A stretch of DNA of 28,925 bases from Chara braunii (taxonomy: Eukaryota; Streptophyta; Charophyceae; Charales; Characeae). Positions 9,510-17,428 of this stretch are shown here, piece after piece. Position 1 is the stretch's first letter. Every line of letters starts with the position of its first letter. The stretch spans positions 1,845,436 through 1,874,360 of the forward strand of contig BFEA01000205.1 of the NCBI GenBank assembly GCA_003427395.1, read 5' to 3'. The position numbers were made by a program, and so were the translations under genes. Under the pieces are notes generated by a model that saw nothing but the letters and a program-made list of their open reading frames with translations, was not told the origin of the DNA and ran no database searches.

Positions 9510-9622
9510 CCTTCTTCCGCCGAATAACACGTTCGTCTTATGGTCATTTTCGCTGCGACTGGACAGCAAGGTGGTTCCAAACATGGCTATAATGACTGTG
9601 CGTTACATTCGGGGGAAGACCA
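9510..9622. mobile_element. Palindromic MITE, copy B (TA-flanked, 113 bp)
   Basis: The left arm begins CCTTCTTCCGCCGAATAACA and the right arm, reversed, TGGTCTTCCCCCGAATGTAA. The arms continue to inner TCATTTTCGC and TCATTATAGCC blocks. TA flanks both ends (9508-9509 and 9623-9624). It belongs to the same family as copies A, C and D. Confidence 0.75.
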
Positions 9623-9624
9623 TA

Positions 9625-9988
9625 GCTTCAAAGAAGATTGAGAAAAAGAATTGCAGACCACAGACCAGAGAGATTACGAAGCCAAAAAAGTGGGATAGTA
9701 GCGAGGGGGCGGCAAAGACGCTCATGACAAGTCCTCGGGGATGGGTGACCTTACCCAGTTGCAGGGCTGCTGACAGCACACGGCCCATAAAGCTCGTCAG
9801 CAACCCCTCGTGCAGGAAGCTCCTTTCTGACCGAGCTTTACGTCGGAAGTATTTCTGAACGGTTAATCGGCCTCTTGAGGATTTCTGGTGCGTACGTAGA
9901 TGGGAAAATCAGAGAGATGCAGATCCACAGACCAGAGAGATTATGAAGTGAGAATTGCAATGGTAGAGGTCTGGAAAGGGTTGAAGTC
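9625..9988. other. Non-coding spacer with a short dispersed duplication
   Basis: No gene is recognised. The word CCACAGACCAGAGAGATTA occurs at about 9659 and again at about 9929, each followed by GAAG, which indicates a duplicated or interspersed sequence of about 25 bp. Confidence 0.4.
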
Positions 9989-10106
9989 TGAGAGTTGAAC
10001 CAATGGGCCTAGCTCAGTGGGTACACCCAATGAACTGTTGAAATACAGACCCAAGTTCGAATCCAGCTGCGATCAGATGAACAGAATAAAATAATTCTGA
10101 ATTACC
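9989..10106 (+). mobile_element. tRNA-derived SINE, copy 1
   Basis: A tRNA-like head carries a near-perfect pol III A box, TAGCTCAGTGGG (10010-10021), and B box, AGTTCGAATCC (10054-10064), about 32 nt apart as in tRNA genes. The stretch GGCCTAGCTCAG to AATTCTGAATTACC is shared with a second copy at 13005-13159, including CTGTTGAAATACAGACCC between the boxes. There is no acceptor-stem closure, so it is not a functional tRNA. The 3' end is taken as the last block common to both copies; a G-rich stretch follows. Confidence 0.75.
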
Positions 10107-10260
10107 TGGGGGAAGGGAAGGGGAGGGGGGGGGGGAGAGGGGGAAGGGTTTGCGAGTTTGGAGGAGATGGAAGGAGAAAGATGGCGATGAATGCGAGGCA
10201 ATGTGTGAACAGCGAGGTGGCATTGCGTTTTGAGCTGAGGCAAGGCTGAGGCAGGCACTA

Positions 10261-10371
10261 CCGTCTTCCCCCGAATGCAACGCACCCTCACCCTCATTTT
10301 GACTGTATCGGACTGGAAAGTTAACTTGTATACGTTCATTATCAGAGTGCATAATGTTCGGGGGAAGACAC
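10261..10371. mobile_element. Palindromic MITE, copy C (TA-flanked, 111 bp)
   Basis: The left arm begins CCGTCTTCCCCCGAATGCAA and the reversed right arm GTGTCTTCCCCCGAACATTA. TA flanks both ends (10259-10260 and 10372-10373), within a possible longer CACTA duplication. This is the clearest copy for deriving the terminal consensus. Confidence 0.8.
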
Positions 10372-10500
10372 TAGTGTCTTCAAGGGTGTCTCCCACAGGC
10401 ACAGGCACAAGCACATTCTCCCCTGCATCAACTAGGCAGGTGCAGGGCTTGAGACATTGTTCCGCACGAGTTCAAGGGCTTAGCATGAAGCGTGTGAGTG

Positions 10501-10600
10501 CCGTCTTCACCCGAACAGAAAGTCCGGTCATTATCACTGAATCTAGACTGAAAATTGCCTCGAATAGAGCTAAAATGACCGTACGTCCTATTCAGGGGAC
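10501..10600. mobile_element. Palindromic MITE, copy D (100 bp, one flank TG)
   Basis: The left arm begins CCGTCTTCACCCGAACAGAA and continues to CCGGTCATTATCAC. The reversed right arm is GTCCCCTGAATAGGACGTAC followed by GGTCATTTTAGC. The right flank is TA (10601-10602); the left flank is TG (10499-10500), probably a decayed TA. It lies only 129 bp from copy C. Confidence 0.65.
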
Positions 10601-10679
10601 TACGCTTCGCTGGGATCCCTATGGGCAATCTTGTGCTGAATCATGACCATCAACAGTGGTAGTCTGAGCTCTGTTCAAA

Positions 10680-10733
10680 TGGGACGCTGGACCCGTTTTC
10701 CAGCAGGTGAAGCTCCCCACCAATAGCTGGAGC
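10680..10733 (+). repeat. Two-hairpin retroposon 3'-tail repeat, copy 1
   Basis: TGGGACGCTGG-ACCCGTTTT-CCAGC forms one potential hairpin. GCTCC-CCACCAATAGCT-GGAGC forms a second. The same sequence occurs at 28436-28497 and 28869-28925 (+ strand) and at 26730-26778 (minus strand), so this is a dispersed repeat in this genome. Confidence 0.75.
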
Positions 10734-11717
<984 letters not shown>

Positions 11718-11783
<66 letters not shown>

Positions 11784-11840
11784 CACACCCACCCACACCC
11801 ACACCCACACCCACACCCACCCACCCACACACACACACAC
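11718..11840 (+). repeat. Compound microsatellite (CT)n followed by (CACCCA)n/(CA)n
   Basis: CT dinucleotides run from 11718 to 11780. CACCCA/CCCACA hexamers follow, and then CA dinucleotides to 11840. Confidence 0.95.
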
Positions 11841-11940
11841 ATACGTCAGATGACTTGGTGAAAGTCCGATGAAACAGTCTGGCACAATCATGCTTCTTTT
11901 GTGGACTTGTGTGTGGCGAACATGACAACGCACCCACCCA

Positions 11941-11983
11941 AACACAAACACAAACAAGCAAACAAGCAAACAAGCAAACAAGC
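11941..11983 (+). repeat. Short tandem repeat (CAAACAAG)n
   Basis: ACACAAAC words pass into at least four CAAACAAG octamers. Confidence 0.8.
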
Positions 11984-12913
11984 GGACAAATTCCTGTATG
12001 GGAATCTCAAAATGGTATAGGCATAAAAAGCCGTTGAGGTTAACAACATGGTGTGAACCTATTTTGAAGTCAAATGTGCTTACCAAGCTGGATTTTTAGA
12101 TTTACAATTTCATGCCCATGCATGTGACACAGCATCATCCCCTCCCCTCCTTGTTGCCAGCTGTACTGCATCAAGGTCGACTCGTAAGTTCAAATTTTAC
12201 AAAAAAGAAAAGCCTATGCCCACAAATAATAGGAAATTGGAGTTAACCATCAGTTGTTCCCAACCTCCTTTTCCCCATGCGGATTTTCGCTGGGCCCTCA
12301 GAAATCAGAACCATCATGGGGCGCGATTTGGTCCGGTGCTGCTACCCTTTTTGTGGCGGTGCGGTGCGCCTTTCCACAGGCCCGTGTTTACCAGCGGGCA
12401 TTTTTCAAAGGTTGGCCTGACAATTGGCGGCTTAAGGAAAAGCCTATGTTTATCAGCACAGTGGGGCATCGGGCTGTGACCGAACTGCTGCTAAAGCCCA
12501 CACCCACTCACACTCAAACCATGGCAATAACGCATGTGAAGGCCTCCCCCCACCCCCACCCCCACCCCATGTGGAGGGTTTTGTAACTTTTGTCCTTGGT
12601 GCTTGCTTTCACAGTCCAGGGGCACGGTTCTACTAGCTGCAGGATAAGATAGAAGTTCATAGAACATAGACACCCGCCTCACTGTGTGACCGTCTCAGGC
12701 CATGGGATGGCCAGCTATTGAATGGTGTGAGTCGGTGACATTTTTTATTGCCCTTTTTTTAGCTTTCCGGGCTTACCAGGGATTTCGATGCACTTTTGAA
12801 AATGAAAAGCCGCCCACCCATTGGTCCAGGTGCCTGAAAACATTTCATCAGCCTGACCCTGTCGGTCCCTACCCCGAAGGAAGTGTCGGTCAAGACAAGT
12901 CAGGGTGGAAATA
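11984..12913. other. Non-coding stretch with minor low-complexity tracts
   Basis: No gene is recognised. It includes a CCCCCACCCCCACC tract at about 12546-12569 (G-quadruplex-capable on the other strand). The ORFs around 12216-12586 have no family features. Confidence 0.4.
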
Positions 12914-12950
12914 ACCCATGAATAGATTGGAGCCAAAAAAAAAAAAAAAA
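12914..12950 (+). repeat. Poly(A)-tailed fragment of the retroposon tail repeat, copy 2
   Basis: CCCATGAATAGATTGGAGC followed by a run of A matches the last 19 bases of the copy at 28436-28497 (CCCACGAATAGATTGGAGC) with one difference. Only the terminal part of the repeat is recognisable, so this call is weaker than the full copies. Confidence 0.5.
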
Positions 12951-13004
12951 AGGTTGGATAGACGCGAAAGAAGAAAAAGCCAATATACTTGGAGGCACAG
13001 ATGG

Positions 13005-13159
13005 TGAGAGTACCAACTGGCCTAGCTCAGTTGATAGACCCCCCCTGAACTGAACTGTTGAAATACAGACCCTTGTTCAAACTCCACTGGAAGCAGGTTA
13101 GTAAAATTATTACTAAATAGTAAAAAATACTAAAAGTACTACAGTAATTCTGAATTACC
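13005..13159 (+). mobile_element. tRNA-derived SINE, copy 2 (diverged)
   Basis: It shares GAGAGT-ACCAA-GGCCTAGCTCAG, then CTGTTGAAATACAGACCC, then AATTCTGAATTACC with copy 1 at 9989-10106. The A box is TAGCTCAGTTGA (13023-13034). The B box is eroded (TTGTTCAAACTCC, 13073-13085). An A/T-rich block of about 50 bp (about 13098-13145) separates head and tail and is shorter in copy 1. Promoter decay suggests an old copy. Confidence 0.7.
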
Positions 13160-13254
13160 AAGGGTCGTCAGCTCGATGATAATATGTCAAGGCCATCGCC
13201 CTTTATATATATAAAAAGAAAGGGAAAATTGCATCTGTAGAGTCTGTAGACTCT

Positions 13255-13620
13255 GTACCCAACTTAAAGATGGGAATACCTGCTATACCCAGTCGAGCGC
13301 CCAACTTGCATCTATACCCAGACCCTGTCCAACTTAAGGTAATACCCTACTTTTCCTGTGTGCCAACTTATAGGCATACCCAGAACCACAGGCCCTTGGT
13401 TGGGGAGCACAAAATTATGCTTATGCGCAGGAACCAGGCAGGCAATATTGGGTATGTGCATAATTAGCATTCCGGTAGTTGGGTATAACTGCAATTTGGC
13501 GGTACCAACCTCGGCCCTCCTCTGTCCTGGGTATACAAATAATTTGCACCGACAATTTCCGGGTACGGATGCAAGTTCGACACTGGGTATAGCGGGTATT
13601 CCCATCTTTAAATGGGGTAC
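13255..13620. mobile_element. Fold-back (long terminal inverted repeat) element, 366 bp
   Basis: The left end starts GTACCCAACTTAAAGATGGG and the reversed right end GTACCCCATTTAAAGATGGG. Both continue AATACC(T/C)GCTATACCCAG and then ACTTGCATC(T/C)(A/G)TACCC. Similarity extends roughly 75 bp inward, and weaker symmetry (CATACCCA/GGGTATG blocks) reaches further. The mirrored ORFs on opposite strands, both beginning MGIPAIPS, result from this palindrome. No clear target duplication was found. Confidence 0.7.
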
Positions 13621-13724
13621 AAATTTACAAAATTACTTTTTTTTTTTTTGTGATTCAGATATTAAAATAATTAAACTGATCAGAACAGAATCAACAAATA
13701 CTAGTATTATACTACACTTGATCT

Positions 13725-13732
13725 ATTTTTAG
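13725..13732. repeat. Left target-site duplication ATTTTTAG of the hAT-like element
   Basis: Identical to 16478-16485, directly abutting the terminal inverted repeat. Confidence 0.8.
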
Positions 13733-14035
13733 CTAGGTTACCAGATCGGACGTCCGGGACCCCCCTGACTGTCCGGGTTTGTCCGATCGGACAACTGGTC
13801 GGACGTCCCCCCCGGACAGTCTGTCCGAAGCCCGAATGGCAAAAAAAAAAAAAAAAAAAAAAAAACCCTCAAAAAATTCCGAAAAACAAACTATGTTATG
13901 CAGAAAAACAAACTGAACAACTTTTGCCTTGGGGTTACATCGAAATTCTTTTTAAATTTTAAAATAAAAATAAACGAAATTCTTTATAAATTTTAAAATT
14001 TAAAATAAAAAATAAAACTACGTTTCCTTCCCAGT

Positions 14036-14620
14036 GTGAGTCTGTGTGTGTGTGCGTGGGTGTCGGTGTGTGTTTGTGTGTGTAGAGAGTGCATCTGTGT
14101 GTGTTTCCCCAGTGGGAAGGAAACCGTATCTGAATTTTCCCTGGGGAAACACACACAGATGTCTGTGTGTGTNCACAGATGTCTGTGTGTGTTTCAGGCT
14201 GTTCTGAGCAAAAACACAAACAGGGCGATGTCTGCGTGTGTAGAGAGTGCATCTGTGTGTGTTTCCCCGGGGAAAAATTTTCAGGGTGAAAGTTAGTACC
14301 GTGAAACACACACACATGCACTTTCTACACACACAGACATCTCCCAGGGAAAAAGTAGAGATGCACTCTACACACACAGACATCTCCCAGGGAAAAAGTA
14401 GAGATGCACTCTACACACACAGACATCTCCCAGGGAAAAAGTACAGATGCACTCTCTACACACACAGACACTCTCATCACACACAGACAGGGAGATGTCT
14501 GTGTGTGTAGAGAGTGCATCTGTGTGTGAATGTTTTTGCTCAGAACAGCCTGTGTTTGTGTGTGTAGAGAGTGCATCTGTGTGTGTTTTTCCCTGGGACA
14601 CACACAGATGTCGGGAAGGA
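14036..14620. repeat. Direct and inverted repeat cluster inside the hAT-like element
   Basis: The word CACACACAGACATCTCCCAG with AGATGCACTCT forms three direct units with a 43-bp interval (CTCCCAGGG at 14341, 14384 and 14427). The same words appear inverted on either side, for example AGAGAGTGCATCTGTGTG near 14088, 14243, 14511 and 14566. A perfect 22-bp inverted pair, starting CAGGCTGTTCTGAGC, lies at 14195-14216 and 14531-14552, with a degenerate third copy at 14662-14682. One N is present at 14173. Confidence 0.8.
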
Positions 14621-14816
14621 TCACCATCACATCTCCCCCACCCTATCTGATTTTTTTTTTTTGTTTTGCTCAAAACAGCCTGAAATTTTTTTGGGGGGGT
14701 CCCCTAGTGGTGCGCAGACCCCCCCCCTTTTTTTTTTTTTTTCCCTGGGTTAAGTTGACGTCCGGCCCAGACGGACCGGGCCAGACCGCTGAGGGGGTAA
14801 AAGGTTGTGTTGTAAC

Positions 14817-14841
14817 AGCCAGTCCGCTGAGGGGACTGGCT
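14817..14841. other. Perfect 9-bp stem hairpin
   Basis: AGCCAGTCC pairs with GGACTGGCT around a 7-nt loop. CCGCTGAGGGG in and next to the loop also occurs about 39 bp upstream. It lies inside the hAT-like element; its function is unknown. Confidence 0.6.
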
Positions 14842-14850
14842 ATTGACAGT

Positions 14851-15063
14851 ACAAGAAGAAGAAGAAGAAGAACAAGAAGAAAGGAGGAGAGAGATGAGGA
14901 GGAGGAGGAGGAGGCGGACCTGCCGATTTTGAGTTGCGTTGACGGGAAAAAAAGAAAAAAGATGAGGAAGGAGGAGGAGGAGGAGGAGAGAAGAAGAAGG
15001 GAGGGGGAGGAGGAGAGAGATGAGGAGGAGGAGGAGGAGAATGAGGAGGAGGAGACAAGAAGA
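14851..15063 (+). repeat. Purine-rich (GAA/GGA)n tract adjoining the assembly gap
   Basis: It is nearly pure A/G, with AAG and GGAGGA runs, and ends directly at the N run. Simple-sequence expansion is the likely reason the assembly failed here. Confidence 0.85.
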
Positions 15064-15836
15064 NNNNNNNNNNNNNNNNNNNNNNNNNNNNNNNNNNNNN
15101 NNNNNNNNNNNNNNNNNNNNNNNNNNNNNNNNNNNNNNNNNNNNNNNNNNNNNNNNNNNNNNNNNNNNNNNNNNNNNNNNNNNNNNNNNNNNNNNNNNNN
15201 NNNNNNNNNNNNNNNNNNNNNNNNNNNNNNNNNNNNNNNNNNNNNNNNNNNNNNNNNNNNNNNNNNNNNNNNNNNNNNNNNNNNNNNNNNNNNNNNNNNN
15301 NNNNNNNNNNNNNNNNNNNNNNNNNNNNNNNNNNNNNNNNNNNNNNNNNNNNNNNNNNNNNNNNNNNNNNNNNNNNNNNNNNNNNNNNNNNNNNNNNNNN
15401 NNNNNNNNNNNNNNNNNNNNNNNNNNNNNNNNNNNNNNNNNNNNNNNNNNNNNNNNNNNNNNNNNNNNNNNNNNNNNNNNNNNNNNNNNNNNNNNNNNNN
15501 NNNNNNNNNNNNNNNNNNNNNNNNNNNNNNNNNNNNNNNNNNNNNNNNNNNNNNNNNNNNNNNNNNNNNNNNNNNNNNNNNNNNNNNNNNNNNNNNNNNN
15601 NNNNNNNNNNNNNNNNNNNNNNNNNNNNNNNNNNNNNNNNNNNNNNNNNNNNNNNNNNNNNNNNNNNNNNNNNNNNNNNNNNNNNNNNNNNNNNNNNNNN
15701 NNNNNNNNNNNNNNNNNNNNNNNNNNNNNNNNNNNNNNNNNNNNNNNNNNNNNNNNNNNNNNNNNNNNNNNNNNNNNNNNNNNNNNNNNNNNNNNNNNNN
15801 NNNNNNNNNNNNNNNNNNNNNNNNNNNNNNNNNNNN
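15064..15836. other. Assembly gap of 773 N
   Basis: A continuous run of N bounded by GGA/GAA-rich sequence on the left and (GA)n on the right. Single N bases also occur at 14173, 16236 and 28850. Confidence 0.99.

Positions 15837-15872
<36 letters not shown>
15837..15872 (+). repeat. (GA)n microsatellite adjoining the assembly gap
   Basis: A perfect GA dinucleotide run that starts at the gap edge. Confidence 0.95.
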
Positions 15873-15874
<2 letters not shown>

Positions 15875-16007
15875 GACGCGTGGCTCAAGGCAACGCTACC
15901 GATTCGACGACGACGGGCAGTGACGACGGGCAGCGGCGGCGGCAGTGACGAGGGCACCTCGGCGATGGCGGGCAGCAACGCCCGTCGACGGGGAGGGCAG
16001 CGACGGG

Positions 16008-16150
16008 CGGGGCGGGAGTACAACCTCGGCAGCGACGGGCGGGAGCACTACCTCAGCAGCAATGGGCGGGAGTACCTCGGCAGCGACGGGCGGGAGTACC
16101 TCAGCAGCGATGGGCTGGAGTGCTACGGTGCTACCTCGGCAGCGACGGGA
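16008..16150 (+). repeat. 24-27 bp GC-rich minisatellite inside the hAT-like element
   Basis: Units of the form GGGCGGGAGTACCTCGGCAG plus CGAC/CGAT recur about five times. One frame reads GREYLGSD repeats. It is more likely a non-coding minisatellite than a gene. Confidence 0.75.
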
Positions 16151-16189
16151 TGCTCCAAATTCTAAGCGCGCGCGGGAACAATTTTGCGC

Positions 16190-16258
16190 GGGGGGGCGGG
16201 GAGGCTCCCAAGGCCCAGAACTGTCGAAACTGGCCNCCCCCCCCCCCCGCGCAAAAAT
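16190..16258. repeat. GC-rich inverted repeat
   Basis: CAATTTTGCGCGGGGGGGCG (from about 16189) and CCCCCCCGCGCAAAAATG (to about 16260) form arms of about 17 bp that include ATTTTGCGCGGGGGGG. A single N sits at 16236 in the C run. Confidence 0.6.
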
Positions 16259-16477
16259 GCGCTGGGCCCGCCCGGCATACAACCGAGGGACCCAACCGGC
16301 CGGGCCGCCCGGGACCCCTGCCGAACGGAGGCTGGGCCGCCGGGCGGCCCGGAATTTAACACAGTTTTTTTCGTTTTTTTTTTTGGCAAAAAAGCAGTTG
16401 TCCGGACAACTCCCCCCTGACCGTCTCCCGGAGACGTCCGGGGGAGACGTCTCCCCATCGGACAGCTGGTAACCTAG

Positions 16478-16485
16478 ATTTTTAG
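16478..16485. repeat. Right target-site duplication ATTTTTAG of the hAT-like element
   Basis: Identical to 13725-13732, directly abutting the right terminal inverted repeat. Confidence 0.8.
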
Positions 16486-17428
16486 CCAAAAGGCCGACAA
16501 AGGTATTGGGGTACAAAATTACTACAAATGCAATTTCCCCCCCCCAAAAAAAGAGATGGTGAGAGTGTGCAACGGAAGCTTTGAATCTGAGCACTCTGCC
16601 CTCTTCAGACGAATGAGATGGATGCTCAGTGGCGGATCCGGACTGTGCCTCACTCCTAGAAATCTTGCTGTGTGGCTCAATCACCGCAATGATGTTTTTC
16701 TGCCAATATATATATTGTCAAACAGAGCTGCCCAGTAAACTGTAGGCAGAGAGGGAGAAGAGGACAACAAACGAGGGGCTGTGACAAACTGTTTATATAG
16801 TTTTTAACCGGGAAATTCAATTCATATTCAAAATTCAAATAGAAATTTCTCGAGGCCGGGGACCTCACAATTCAATCCGGAGTGCTGACAGCTTCAGCCA
16901 GCTTAGCTTACAGGCACTTACCTGCAGAACTCCAACTCTTGAGTTCCAAATTCCTATAGATCGATCTTTTTCTGAGAAAATACTGAAAGAAAAGCACGGC
17001 CTCTTAAGATGTATTCAAATTGGGACTAGCAGAAGTAGTGTTCTCTCAGATAACTATCCTCTGCAAAGTCTAACTCTGGGAGTAGCACGGGCCAGAGGAC
17101 CGCGGTCCTGGTCCTACAAACACTCTACTAATGGCCCACTGCGGCCCTACAGAACCGAGTGTCCTGGTTCGAAGAGGGGACACTGTGGCTAACTAAGGCT
17201 GCCTTGCGAGACCGAGTGCCCTGGTACTCGCAAGGGTTGAGTGCCCCCCCTGGACCTCAATAACCGATCTTGCGCTGTCTGAGGATGCCCCCTACCCTAT
17301 AGTGCCTGGCTCTAAAAGCCACTTGGACATAACAAGGCCTCTCTCTGTGTGCACCCCAGCCAACTGGTTGCCTCGGGTCCATGTACGTAGGAACCTGACA
17401 AGCTGCTTACCTTTCCGCCTTCCGGACT
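16486..17428. other. Presumed 3' region of the minus-strand LINE and flank
   Basis: No ORF of note. An imperfect direct repeat is present: ACCGAGTGTCCTGGTTCG near 17154 and ACCGAGTGCCCTGGTACT near 17212. No clear poly(T) (that is, minus-strand poly(A)) end was found, so the LINE's 3' boundary is not located. Confidence 0.4.

Larger units (their letters stand above)
13733..16477. mobile_element. hAT-like DNA transposon, non-autonomous or gap-truncated, with 8-bp target duplication
   Basis: Perfect 12-bp terminal inverted repeats CTAGGTTACCAG (13733-13744) and CTGGTAACCTAG (16466-16477) are flanked by perfect 8-bp direct repeats ATTTTTAG (13725-13732 and 16478-16485). An 8-bp duplication with short termini is typical of hAT elements; P or Merlin types are less likely alternatives. 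Both subterminal regions are dense in GTCCG/CGGAC words, at about 13746-13830 and about 16398-16463. The two arms also share a GGCAAAAAA poly(A/T) block. No transposase is visible. 773 bases are unknown N, so an internal gene cannot be excluded, but the sequenced interior is mostly simple and inverted repeats. Confidence 0.8.

Noticed and set aside
10005-10070. Possible tRNA gene
   Set aside because: A and B boxes are present, but there is no acceptor stem or complete cloverleaf, and a second diverged copy shows that it is a SINE head.
13270-13605. Two ORFs on opposite strands both starting MGIPAIPS
   Set aside because: They mirror each other because of the fold-back palindrome and are not proteins.
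14338-14466. Regular 43-bp spaced repeats that look CRISPR-like
   Set aside because: The whole unit repeats with no unique spacers, in a eukaryotic microsatellite-rich element.
14530-16165. Long ORFs running through the N gap on both strands
   Set aside because: They are open only because N is not read as a stop; the flanks are simple repeats.
16008-16165. GREYLGSD repeat peptide as a possible gene
   Set aside because: A short GC-rich minisatellite inside a transposon, continuous with the N gap, with no domain.
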